Assembly (NCBI RefSeq): GCF_007970185.1
Contig: NZ_CP042431.1
Location: 7,237,342-7,301,341 of the forward strand
Length of the DNA: 64,000 nucleotides
Reading direction: 5' to 3'
Origin: Pseudobacter ginsenosidimutans
GTDB taxonomy: Bacteria > Bacteroidota > Bacteroidia > Chitinophagales > Chitinophagaceae
How positions within the stretch are numbered: the stretch's first letter is position 1; each line of letters opens with the position of its first letter. Under the pieces are notes generated by a model, which did no database searches, was not told the origin of the DNA, and worked only from the letters and a program-made list of their open reading frames with translations. Position numbers and translations under genes: made by a program. Shown in pieces: positions 42,328 through 51,401 of the stretch.

Positions 42328-44940
42328 ATGGCTAAAGCAGGTACCGTTTCCCCGATGATGCAACAGCATAAGGCAATCAAACAAAAATATCCTGATGCTG
42401 TATTGCTGTTCCGTGTAGGCGATTTCTACGAAACATTTGGCGGCGATGCCATCGTGGCCGCACAGGTGCTCGGCATCACGCTCACCAAAAGGAATAATGG
42501 CGATGCCGGTTCTTCAGAACTGGCGGGCTTCCCGCATCATTCACTGGATACCTACCTGCATAAACTCGTGAAGGCCGGACATCGCGTTGCCATCTGCGAT
42601 CAGCTCGAAGATCCCAAACTGGCCAAAGGCATCGTGAAACGCGGCGTAACGGAACTGGTTACCCCCGGTATCGCCACCAACGACAAAATGCTGGAGCATA
42701 ACAGCAATAATTTCCTGGCCGGCATCCACTATTCCGAAGACCAGAGTGGCATCGCCTTCCTCGATATCTCCACCGGAGAATTCTTTGTGGCCGAAGGCAA
42801 CCAGGAATATATCGACAAACTACTGCAAACCCTCAGGCCCGCGGAAGTGATCTTTCAGCGCAGCTACCAGAAAATGTTCAAGGAGCAGTTCGGCAACCGC
42901 TTCTATACCTATACCATGGAGAGCTGGATCTTCGATGAAGCCTATGCCACTGAAAGCCTGCTCAAACATTTCCAGACGCATTCACTGAAAGGATTCGGCG
43001 TGGATGGGATGCGCGAAGGTCTGATCGCTGCCGGCGCTGTATTGCATTATCTCAAAGACACGGAACATCCGAATCTTCAGCATATCACAGGCGTGCAGCG
43101 GATAGACAGGGAGGATTATCTCTGGATGGACCGCTTTACCATCCGCAACCTGGAACTCACCGGCGGTCCTGAACTGGGCAACAGCCTGCACAAGGTGCTG
43201 GACAATACCGTCAGCCCCATGGGCGCGCGCCTGCTGAAAAGATGGATACTCCTGCCACTGAAAGATATCAACCGCATCAATGAACGACTCAACCTGGTGG
43301 AATACTTTATCCGCGAAGTGGAGCTGCGCAATAAGATCACACACCATATCAAACAAACAGGTGATGTGGAAAGACTGGTAAGTAAGATCCCCACCAAAAA
43401 GATCGGTCCCCGCGAAGTATTGCAACTGGCCAGAGGCCTGCAACATATCGAAGAGCTGAAAGCGCTTACTGCAAACAGTGAGAATGCCTACCTCGTGAAG
43501 CTCAGTAATACACTTGATGCCTGTGCAGACATCCGCGAACGCATCCACCGCACCATCTGCGATACCCCTCCCGCTGTAGCCGCCAAGGGCGGCGTGATCA
43601 GCGAAGGCATTCATCCAGAACTGGACCAGCTGCGCCAGATCGCCAATGGCGGAAAGGATTACCTCAATGCGCTGCAACAGAAAGAAGCGGATAAAACCGG
43701 CATCAGCTCACTCAAGATCGGTTTCAATAATGTATTCGGTTATTTCCTGGAGGTAACGCATACGCATAAAGACAAAGTGCCTGCCGACTGGATCCGCAAA
43801 CAAACGCTGACCAGTGCAGAAAGATATATCACGCCCGAACTGAAAGAATATGAAGAAAAGATAGTAGGCGCTGAAGAAAAGATACTCGGCATCGAAGCAG
43901 CCCTGTACGATGAGCTGCTTACAGCCCTGCAACCTTTCCTCGCAGCGATGCAACTGAATGGCAGTGTACTGGCTGTAATGGATTGCCTTATCTGTTTTGC
44001 CGGCAATGCCCTTCAGTATAATTATAAGAAGCCGCAAATGCATGAGGGCTATTCACTCAGTATGAAGGAAAGCCGTCACCCCGTTATTGAAAGGAACCTG
44101 CCGATTGGCGAACCTTATATCGCCAACGATATCGATCTGGACCCTGAAACCAAACAGATCATCATCCTTACCGGCCCCAACATGAGTGGTAAGAGCGCCA
44201 TCCTGCGGCAAACCGCACTCATCACCCTGATGGCGCATATGGGAAGTTTTGTTCCTGCCGACAGTGCACAGATCCCGCTGACCGATAAGATCTTCACACG
44301 GGTAGGCGCATCCGACAATCTCAGCGGAGGCGAATCAACCTTCATGGTGGAGATGAATGAAACTGCCAGCATCATCAATAATATCACACCCAGAAGTTTA
44401 ATATTGCTGGATGAGATCGGAAGAGGCACGTCCACCTACGATGGTATCTCCATCGCCTGGAGTATTGCCGAGTATCTGCATCAGTCCGATTTCAGGCCAC
44501 GCACTTTATTTGCCACACACTATCATGAGTTGAATGAGCTGGAAAATAAAATGCCACGAATAAAGAATTATCATATCACCAATAAAGAAGTAGGCAATAA
44601 AGTGATCTTCCTGCGCAAACTGGCGCCAGGCGGCACTACGCACAGCTTCGGTATCCATGTTGCGAAAATGGCTGGCATGCCCCCTTCCCTCATCAATCGC
44701 GCCAATGAAATATTGCACCAGCTGGAAGAAAAACATGTTGACGGAAATGGTCCCACAGTAACGGCCACGAATGACCGTGTAAAAAATATCGCCACGGAAA
44801 AATTTCAACTCTCCATTTTCGATGCACACAGCGAAACGTTTGATGATATACGTCAAATGCTCAATGGTATCGACATCAATAGATTAACTCCGGTTGAAGC
44901 ATTACTTAAATTGCAGGAGATAAAATCAAAAGTGAATTGA
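42328..44940 (+). CDS. mutS: DNA mismatch repair protein MutS
   Basis: A complete MutS (870 aa from the ATG at 42328). The N-terminal mismatch-binding domain has LLFRVGDFYETFGGDA, with the mismatch-contacting Phe-x-Glu present as FYE. The ATPase has the Walker A motif GPNMSGKSAILRQ (near residue 615), the STFMVEMNE loop, the Walker B motif LLDEIGRGTSTYDG and the ATHYHEL switch. The longer frame from 42244 would include the promoter and no family sequence. The final 90 residues include a helical clamp-binding-like tail (KFQLSIFDAH). The gene is alone on its transcript. Confidence 0.97.
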   Translation: MAKAGTVSPMMQQHKAIKQKYPDAVLLFRVGDFYETFGGDAIVAAQVLGITLTKRNNGDAGSSELAGFPHHSLDTYLHKLVKAGHRVAICDQLEDPKLAKGIVKRGVTELVTPGIATNDKMLEHNSNNFLAGIHYSEDQSGIAFLDISTGEFFVAEGNQEYIDKLLQTLRPAEVIFQRSYQKMFKEQFGNRFYTYTMESWIFDEAYATESLLKHFQTHSLKGFGVDGMREGLIAAGAVLHYLKDTEHPNLQHITGVQRIDREDYLWMDRFTIRNLELTGGPELGNSLHKVLDNTVSPMGARLLKRWILLPLKDINRINERLNLVEYFIREVELRNKITHHIKQTGDVERLVSKIPTKKIGPREVLQLARGLQHIEELKALTANSENAYLVKLSNTLDACADIRERIHRTICDTPPAVAAKGGVISEGIHPELDQLRQIANGGKDYLNALQQKEADKTGISSLKIGFNNVFGYFLEVTHTHKDKVPADWIRKQTLTSAERYITPELKEYEEKIVGAEEKILGIEAALYDELLTALQPFLAAMQLNGSVLAVMDCLICFAGNALQYNYKKPQMHEGYSLSMKESRHPVIERNLPIGEPYIANDIDLDPETKQIIILTGPNMSGKSAILRQTALITLMAHMGSFVPADSAQIPLTDKIFTRVGASDNLSGGESTFMVEMNETASIINNITPRSLILLDEIGRGTSTYDGISIAWSIAEYLHQSDFRPRTLFATHYHELNELENKMPRIKNYHITNKEVGNKVIFLRKLAPGGTTHSFGIHVAKMAGMPPSLINRANEILHQLEEKHVDGNGPTVTATNDRVKNIATEKFQLSIFDAHSETFDDIRQMLNGIDINRLTPVEALLKLQEIKSKVN

Positions 44941-45359
44941 TCTTAATATTCTTGCGATATCTCAAGAAATGAAAATGTTGCTCACGCAGAAATACTAAAC
45001 TTAAAATTTCCTGCGTTACATTCGTGTTTCCAACCGTACACAAATATCCAGGGCTTGGATAACTGCCATTATCTGCAAAAAGCTCCCCTGTAAAAACATT
45101 TGCCACTTACCCGGCAACTATGTAACCACAATAACCTTTCAGCGTTCCCAGGAAATACAGTTCCACCATGGGTTGTAACTGTACAGGTACTGTCATGCCT
45201 TTCCCGTAAACGCTACCTGATCAAAAAAACCTTGTAAACAAATCATTAAAAATACGCTGGTGCGTAAACGTTAGTTCCTGCCCTGAACTGACCCAATGCG
45301 CCAGACTGGATTGTTATGCCCTTTTGTTAAACCCTTGCGCCCTTAAACGCCAAACCGTT
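44941..45359. other. Intergenic region between mutS and the PA14 gene, no gene seen
   Basis: No frame with protein-like content, RNA gene or clear hairpin was found. It must hold the PA14 gene promoter, but no full TTG-N(17-21)-TAnnTTTG set is visible. Confidence 0.5.
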
Positions 45360-46916
45360 ATGAAAAGTAAACTACTACTGGTTTTTATCAGTGGATTGAT
45401 GCTGTATGCAGTAATGCCGGCATCTGCACAGACATGTGCCCGGCCAACTGAAAGTCAAACTGCTTATTATACCGCGCAGAACTATTGGTATGCCTACTTT
45501 TATCGCAATACCAATTTTACCGATTATCATGGCCGCGTAAGGTATGGAGCTGCCGGCTCACCCAATTTCAATACCAATATCAACAGCAACAATTATAATC
45601 CCGGAGGCGGCGTATCCACATTCAACTGTGCGCTCAATTCGGACGATTTCAGTGTTCGCGCCTACATGTACAGGACCCAGGCAACTGCTGCCACCTACAC
45701 TTTTACTGTGTCAACAGAAGGCGGTGTTCGGTTATACATAGACGGTAACCTGGTAATAGATGAATGGTATGAACAGGATTACACAAGCTATGATATCACC
45801 TACAGGCTATCTGCTGGAACCCACACATTCGTTCTTGAATATTATGAGAGTGCAGATGATGCCAGATTTGCTTTCACTATCGCCAACGCATCCTGTACCA
45901 ATACACCAGCCGCACCAACCTACGGAACAAACAACAGGTGGAATGCTTATTTCTATGACGGAAAGAATTTTGAAACGCATAGAAGATCAACCACCAATGC
46001 CTACGGAACAACGGCATCTCCCACGTTCAATACCACATTCGGAGGTAATGAAGCAACCCTGTCCGGAGGCACCAATAACTGCAATTTGCTTACGGAAACC
46101 TTCAGTGCAAGGCTCATGCTAACACAATATTTTCCGGCAGGCTATTACCTCTTTACTGTGGGCGGAGATGATGGTTTTCGGTTAAGCCTCGACGGTGGAG
46201 CCACCTGGGTGATCGACCGCTGGGTAGACCAGGTCTATACCATTGCCACGCAGGTAGTGCGAATAACCACTGCCGGTAACAGAAACATGGTGCTGGAATT
46301 TTACGAGAACCATGGCGACAACCAGCTCTCTTTCGATTATGGAGTGACGCTTCCTGTATCAATTATAAAATTTGATGGCACACAAAGCAACGGCGACTCA
46401 AGGCTTAGTTGGCAGACGACGCCGGAAAGTACCGAAGACCGTTTTGTGGTAGAGAGAAGCACCAATGGAAGGAATTTCGATGCTGTGGGTGAGGTGAAAG
46501 CCAGTGCGGCAGTGGCAGCTCCCAATGGTAACCGCCAATATCAGTTCACAGATCGGAATGCCCCCGTTGGTTCATCATGGTATCGTTTGAAGATCATCGA
46601 CAGGAACGGGCCGGAAAAATATTCAAGCATTGTAAGCATCAACACCAAAGCACAGGCTATTACAAAAATTTACCCTACACTCATAGACCAAACCAAACAA
46701 CTGTTTATTCAAACAGACAGAAGCACCGCTAACCTGGAAATTGTTATCAGGAATATTTCCGGGCAGGCGGTGCTTGTAAAAAAGCTGGGTCAGATGGCCC
46801 GTGGACAGATAGCAACCCTGCCGCTACAAGACGCTCCCTTGTCTAAGGGATCGTATGTGGTACAAGTGCTCACTGACGGTGCAATCCTGCACAAACAGAT
46901 GATCATTGTACCATAA
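45360..46916 (+). CDS. T9SS-sorted protein with two PA14-like domains
   Basis: A 518-aa secreted protein (signal peptide ending PASAQ). Two related PA14-like modules follow, each starting WYAYFY / WNAYFYDGKNF and containing the sugar-binding-like turn FTVSTEGGVRLYIDGNLVIDEW and FTVGGDDGFRLSLDGGATWVIDRW. A linker domain around LSWQTTPESTEDRFVVERSTNGRNFDAVG leads to the type A T9SS tail: KIYPTLIDQTKQLFI ... YVVQVLTDGAILHKQMIIV. PA14 modules often bind glycans, so a surface carbohydrate-binding role is likely. The 420 bases upstream hold no gene I can support. Confidence 0.85.
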   Translation: MKSKLLLVFISGLMLYAVMPASAQTCARPTESQTAYYTAQNYWYAYFYRNTNFTDYHGRVRYGAAGSPNFNTNINSNNYNPGGGVSTFNCALNSDDFSVRAYMYRTQATAATYTFTVSTEGGVRLYIDGNLVIDEWYEQDYTSYDITYRLSAGTHTFVLEYYESADDARFAFTIANASCTNTPAAPTYGTNNRWNAYFYDGKNFETHRRSTTNAYGTTASPTFNTTFGGNEATLSGGTNNCNLLTETFSARLMLTQYFPAGYYLFTVGGDDGFRLSLDGGATWVIDRWVDQVYTIATQVVRITTAGNRNMVLEFYENHGDNQLSFDYGVTLPVSIIKFDGTQSNGDSRLSWQTTPESTEDRFVVERSTNGRNFDAVGEVKASAAVAAPNGNRQYQFTDRNAPVGSSWYRLKIIDRNGPEKYSSIVSINTKAQAITKIYPTLIDQTKQLFIQTDRSTANLEIVIRNISGQAVLVKKLGQMARGQIATLPLQDAPLSKGSYVVQVLTDGAILHKQMIIVP

Positions 46917-46943
46917 AAAAAAGATGCAGGATAATGGTACAGC

Positions 46944-46969
46944 AGCAGGAGGGTGCAAGCCCTTCTGCT
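46944..46969 (+). terminator. Terminator of the PA14 gene
   Basis: AGCAGGAGGG and CCCTTCTGCT pair with one mismatch over a 6-base loop, followed by GTTTTTAT. Confidence 0.7.
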
Positions 46970-46992
46970 GTTTTTATATGTACTCAAAAAAA

Positions 46993-47014
46993 CTGCCAGG
47001 CCAAAGCCCGGCAG
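46993..47014 (-). terminator. Terminator of the FGGY kinase gene
   Basis: CTGCCAGGC and GCCCGGCAG pair (one mismatch, 4-base loop). On the minus strand the hairpin is followed by TTTTTTTGAG, about 145 bases beyond the kinase stop. The bases between (47015-47158) hold no gene. Confidence 0.65.
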
Positions 47015-47158
47015 TCATGGTCACGTTGCGCAGTGACCTATTCAAACTTAACCACAGACATGTTTATTGCGGAAGAATCCGCTCATGTTCATCACACCAG
47101 TTTCAATCACCACGCCAGTTATGAATTGCTTAACAGAAAAAACTGTTAAAGGAAATTA

Positions 47159-48676
47159 TTAAGAAGGATCGCGGAGCCGGCCCAGTTTTTCAAAGCTGTA
47201 TTGCAACTGTTTATATAATCCATTATAGACTTCGTAATAAGCCTGAAGTGTTTGATGATTTTGCGCATCAGGCTCATAGGTTTGCAGCGGCTGAAAAAAT
47301 TGCCGCGCTGCTGACAGATCGGGAAAGAGTCCCGCCGCTTTCCAACCCATAATGGCAGCCCCCATGGCGCTGGCATCGGCGGCAGCGGTGATCACCAACC
47401 GTTGTCCCAACAGATCTGCCAGCCATTGCACCCATTGAGGTGATTTGAGAAATCCGCCACTCACGAAAATATTTTTCGGTGCACCGATTGTTTCTTTCAC
47501 AGCCTTTGCAATATCCTGCACTGCATAATTGATGCCTTCGATCACCGCCCTGATAGCGTGTGCCTGTGTATGCCGGTGATCAAGTCCCACAAAGGCGCCT
47601 CTTGCTCCTGCATCCCAGACCGGTGCTCTTTCTCCGCGTACATAAGGAAGGAACAACAAGCCCTCCGCTCCTGCCGGCACAGTTGCTGCCTGCGCAATCA
47701 GCGCTTCCATCACGCCTGATAAGCGGATATCTTTTTGCAGGAAATGATCCGCATACCACTCCACCAATGCGCCTCCATTATTGAGAGGTCCCCCGCATAC
47801 ATAATGCGTTTCATCCAGGATATAATTGAATACGCGCGAGTACTTATCTGTGGCCGGTTGATCGGTCAGCATTCGCACAGCGCCGGATGTTCCGATAGTG
47901 ATATTGCAATCACCCGTCTCCAGCGCATTGCTGCCGATATTGGCGAGGCATCCATCGCTGGCGCCGATCACCAGCGGTACTTTTGCATCAACACCTGTGA
48001 GTCTGGTGAGTTCATTCTTTCTGCCTTCAATGATATACGTGGTACTAACTATGTTGGACAACCGATTTTCCTCCACCCCGGCCAGCTCCAATGCCGGAGC
48101 ATACCAATCCCTTGTCTGAATATCGAGCAGGCCCGTTGCCGAGGCAATACTTTGATCGATAAAATATGAACCTGTCAGCTTATGTATCACATATTCCTTG
48201 ATGCCGACGAACTTCGCAGCCTGATTGAAAATCCCGGGCCTTTCTTCGCGAAGCCAGATCAGTTTGCAGAGTGGCGACATAGGATGAACAGGCGTACCTG
48301 TACGACGATAGATCTCATTGGCTAAACCTGATGATCTGATTTTCTCCGCCTGAGGAAGGCTGCGCAGATCTGCCCAGGTGATGCAGTTGGTGAGCGGCCT
48401 TCCGGCATCATCCACCGCTATAATACTGTGCATGGCGCTGGAGAATGCGATGCCTTCAGGTTGCCCCAATCGCAGTTCTCTTGTACGCCTCATGAGGTCT
48501 CTCAAAGTTGCCAGCACTGCACCCAATAACTGGTCAGGATAAAGTTCATGTTGTCCCGGAACATTAGTCAACGGTTCATAACCCGCAACAGATGTTGCTG
48601 CAACAAAGCCATCGCTTTGCAGGGCGATGGCTTTGGTATGGGTTGTGCCGATATCAATTCCTATAAAAAATCGCAT
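47159..48676 (-). CDS. FGGY-family carbohydrate kinase, probably gluconokinase
   Basis: The 505-aa protein has the two actin-like halves of FGGY kinases. FIGIDIGTTHTKAIAL is the N-terminal phosphate loop, GIAFSSAMHSIIAVD and NCITWADLRS line the sugar site, TIGTSGAVRML is the second phosphate loop, and FVSGGFLKSPQWVQWLADLLG is the C-terminal signature. The substrate may be gluconate (most similar form) or another sugar or polyol. The ATG at 48676 is taken; the frame opens earlier with TTG inside the amylase gene. It is the last gene of a three-gene minus-strand run, 19 bases after the amylase. Confidence 0.85.
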   Translation of the reverse strand: MRFFIGIDIGTTHTKAIALQSDGFVAATSVAGYEPLTNVPGQHELYPDQLLGAVLATLRDLMRRTRELRLGQPEGIAFSSAMHSIIAVDDAGRPLTNCITWADLRSLPQAEKIRSSGLANEIYRRTGTPVHPMSPLCKLIWLREERPGIFNQAAKFVGIKEYVIHKLTGSYFIDQSIASATGLLDIQTRDWYAPALELAGVEENRLSNIVSTTYIIEGRKNELTRLTGVDAKVPLVIGASDGCLANIGSNALETGDCNITIGTSGAVRMLTDQPATDKYSRVFNYILDETHYVCGGPLNNGGALVEWYADHFLQKDIRLSGVMEALIAQAATVPAGAEGLLFLPYVRGERAPVWDAGARGAFVGLDHRHTQAHAIRAVIEGINYAVQDIAKAVKETIGAPKNIFVSGGFLKSPQWVQWLADLLGQRLVITAAADASAMGAAIMGWKAAGLFPDLSAARQFFQPLQTYEPDAQNHQTLQAYYEVYNGLYKQLQYSFEKLGRLRDPS

Positions 48677-48695
48677 GTACGATAACGTTAGTTGA

Positions 48696-50090
48696 TCAAT
48701 ATTCACAAACGATATAAGCCCAGGGTTCGATATTGAAGCTATGCCCGGGTTTGAAAGGTTCTTTTGTACCGAGGAAGAGATTCATCGGTTCGCCGGTCAA
48801 AGCTTCATCTTTGATTGTGATCGTTTGTTCTTTGGCGGAGAGGTTCAGTATCACCAGTACTTTCTTTCCATCTTTCTCGCGCAGGTAAGCGTAGAGCGCT
48901 TTATCATCGCCCACAGAAACCTTTCGGAAGCCCGCATCTGTTGCCAGCGCAGCATTGCGTTTGCGAAGCTCCAGCAATGTTTTATAGAAAGCAGCACGTT
49001 TGAATTGCTTCATGTTCATATTGTCTTTCTTAAAGAAAGGCAGTGCGCGGAGCACAGGCTCTTCCTGACCACCATAGATCAGCGGAAGACTGCCACGCAT
49101 GGTTTGTGTGAGAACGGCAAATGCGCCGTGTTTCAGTCCGGGGAATGTACCGAAATCACTCTTGTTCCAACTGTTCTCATCGTGGTTGCTGGTGAAGTAG
49201 AGTCGGGCATCATTGGTAGAAAACATACTGTCTTCCCTCGCCATTACAGAATCCAGCGATAATGCGTTGGTTTGTCCGGCTGCCACTTTCTTCATATGCT
49301 GGAACAGATCCCATCCATAGGTAGCGGCAAAGCCGGCTTCATGCAGATTACCTTTTTCCCCTTCGGCCAGCATGAAAAGACTTTTATCTTTCTGTAACCT
49401 GGCGATGCATTGTTTCCAGAAATCCGTAGGTACTTCTGAAGCCACATCACAGCGGAAACCATCGATATCTGCTTCCCGCACCCAATAGCGCATGCTTTCG
49501 ATCATACTGTCGCGGAGCTCCCTGTTATCGTAATTGAGATCGCGTGTGTCCGTCCAGTCGAAGGCCGAGAGGGCTTTGCCGGTACTGTCGCGATTGTAGA
49601 AATCAGGATGTGATTTAAGCCATGGATGGTCTGCACTGGTATGATTGGCTACCCAGTCGATGATCACTTTGAATCCCTGAGCATGTGCATCACTCACCAG
49701 CTTTTTGAAATCCGTAATGGTGCCGAATTCCGGGTTCACTGCTTTATAATCGGCCACTGCATAGTAACTGCCGAGTGTACCTTTACGATCAGTAATGCCG
49801 ATAGGTGTAACAGGCATGAACCAGAGGATCTCAACGCCCATCGCTTTCAGTCTTGGAAGTGATTGTGCAAAGGCGGCGAATGTTCCTTCTTTGGTATATT
49901 GACGAAGGTTTACTTCGTATACATTGGACTGTTTGATCCAGGAAGGTGGCGGAGGAATAGTGAGGGTATCTACTGCAGCAACAGTTTCTTCTTCAGTCTT
50001 TTTATCTTTCTCAGGTCCGGAAACGCAAGCTGGCAGAAGGCTGATGATAACAGCAGCTCCTGCCAGCAATTTGTAAATAGTAGATGTCAT
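48696..50090 (-). CDS. GH13 alpha-amylase family lipoprotein
   Basis: A 464-aa lipoprotein (lipobox LLPAC, Cys22) with a GH13 barrel. Region I is IDWVANH, region II is GFRCDVASE (nucleophile Asp), region III is MLAEGEKG (acid/base Glu), and region IV is FTSNHDEN. A short C-terminal beta domain follows. It should cleave alpha-1,4-glucans in the periplasm or at the surface. It lies 24 bases after the cysteine desulfurase gene and 19 before the kinase, a mixed but tightly spaced run. Confidence 0.9.
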   Translation of the reverse strand: MTSTIYKLLAGAAVIISLLPACVSGPEKDKKTEEETVAAVDTLTIPPPPSWIKQSNVYEVNLRQYTKEGTFAAFAQSLPRLKAMGVEILWFMPVTPIGITDRKGTLGSYYAVADYKAVNPEFGTITDFKKLVSDAHAQGFKVIIDWVANHTSADHPWLKSHPDFYNRDSTGKALSAFDWTDTRDLNYDNRELRDSMIESMRYWVREADIDGFRCDVASEVPTDFWKQCIARLQKDKSLFMLAEGEKGNLHEAGFAATYGWDLFQHMKKVAAGQTNALSLDSVMAREDSMFSTNDARLYFTSNHDENSWNKSDFGTFPGLKHGAFAVLTQTMRGSLPLIYGGQEEPVLRALPFFKKDNMNMKQFKRAAFYKTLLELRKRNAALATDAGFRKVSVGDDKALYAYLREKDGKKVLVILNLSAKEQTITIKDEALTGEPMNLFLGTKEPFKPGHSFNIEPWAYIVCEY

Positions 50091-50114
50091 AGGTTGCTCT
50101 GTTTGAGCAACAAG

Positions 50115-51245
50115 TTAGATCATCTCCTTCAATTTCGATACAACCATATCGATCTCTTCCTTCGTGTTCTGTTTGCTGAAAGAGAAGCGAACGGTCACCT
50201 GGTTGGGATTGTTGTTGATAGCGCGGATAACGTGTGAACCGGCATCGGCCCCGCTGGTGCAGGCGCTGCCGCCACTGGCGCAGATATTGTTGATGTCGAG
50301 GTTGAAGAGGATCATCTCGGACTTCTCCGTTTTAGGGAAGGAAGCGCTCACTACAGTGTAGAGGCTTCTGCCGAGCGGATCGCCATTGAAACTAACACCC
50401 TTGATGTGTTTTTTCAGCTCTTCCATCATGTATGATTTCAGTTCCCTGATATGGGCGCTGTCTTTCTCATAATTCTCAGTCGCCATTTCCAGCGCTTTGG
50501 CAAAGCCAACCACACCATAAAGGTTCTCGGTACCGGCGCGCATATTGCGTTCCTGGCCACCGCCCTGGATAAAGGGCTTGATCTTCACGTTCTCATTGAT
50601 GTAGAGAATGCCTACACCTTTGGGTCCGTGGAACTTATGACCTGCTCCTGTGATAAAATGTACAGGCGTATTGCGCAGATCGAAGGGGAAATGCCCAACG
50701 GTCTGAACAGTATCGGAATGGAAGATGGCATTGTATTTTTTGCAGAGCTCGCCAACAGCATGGATATCCATCATATTGCCGATCTCGTTATTGGCGTGCA
50801 TGAGGGTAACAACGGATTTTTCTTCGCAGGAAGCGAGCAGTTGCTCCAGGTCTTCCATATCGATATGTCCGTCCGGCAGCATCTTCACATAGCTGAGGGC
50901 CGCTTCACCGCGATGGTACAGGTTTTCCACTGTATGCAAAGTGGCATGGTGCTCAACAGGGGATGTAATGATATGTTTGCATCCGAGATCGCGCACAGCG
51001 GCGCAGATAGCGGTATTGGAGCTTTCTGTTCCACCTGAAGTGAAGAAGATCTCTGCGGGATGCGCGTTGAGGATTTTCGCCACGGATTTACGGGCATTCT
51101 CGATAGCGAGCCTGCTCTCCCTTCCATATGAATAAATAGAAGACGGATTACCGAATTTCTCGGTCAGATAAGGCATCATTGCTTCCAGCACAGTGGCATC
51201 CAGGGGTGTGGTTGCCGCATTATCGAAATAAATACGTTGATTCAT
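50115..51245 (-). CDS. Cysteine desulfurase (NifS/IscS class)
   Basis: The 376-aa PLP enzyme takes sulfur from cysteine for Fe-S clusters or tRNA thiolation. It shows IYFDNAATTPLD at the N-terminus, FTSGGTESSNTAI, HHATLHTVENL, the PLP lysine in GAGHKFHGPKGVGIL, and the catalytic Cys loop in ASGSACTSGAD. The ATG at 51245 is used; the frame extends upstream with a non-ATG start. No scaffold gene (iscU or sufU) is adjacent. It is first in the run with the amylase and the kinase. Confidence 0.92.
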   Translation of the reverse strand: MNQRIYFDNAATTPLDATVLEAMMPYLTEKFGNPSSIYSYGRESRLAIENARKSVAKILNAHPAEIFFTSGGTESSNTAICAAVRDLGCKHIITSPVEHHATLHTVENLYHRGEAALSYVKMLPDGHIDMEDLEQLLASCEEKSVVTLMHANNEIGNMMDIHAVGELCKKYNAIFHSDTVQTVGHFPFDLRNTPVHFITGAGHKFHGPKGVGILYINENVKIKPFIQGGGQERNMRAGTENLYGVVGFAKALEMATENYEKDSAHIRELKSYMMEELKKHIKGVSFNGDPLGRSLYTVVSASFPKTEKSEMILFNLDINNICASGGSACTSGADAGSHVIRAINNNPNQVTVRFSFSKQNTKEEIDMVVSKLKEMI

Positions 51246-51401
51246 GACAAGAGATTTATTGAAAATGTCCCTGCAAACTGCATTTGGACATTTCCGGCGC
51301 AAATTTCCGGAAAAAAATCATATCAACGCTTATTCGGGGCAAGGACATGACGAACAGGAAAAACCCCGGTATAAAACAGTGTAACAGCTACATTAAAATG
51401 C

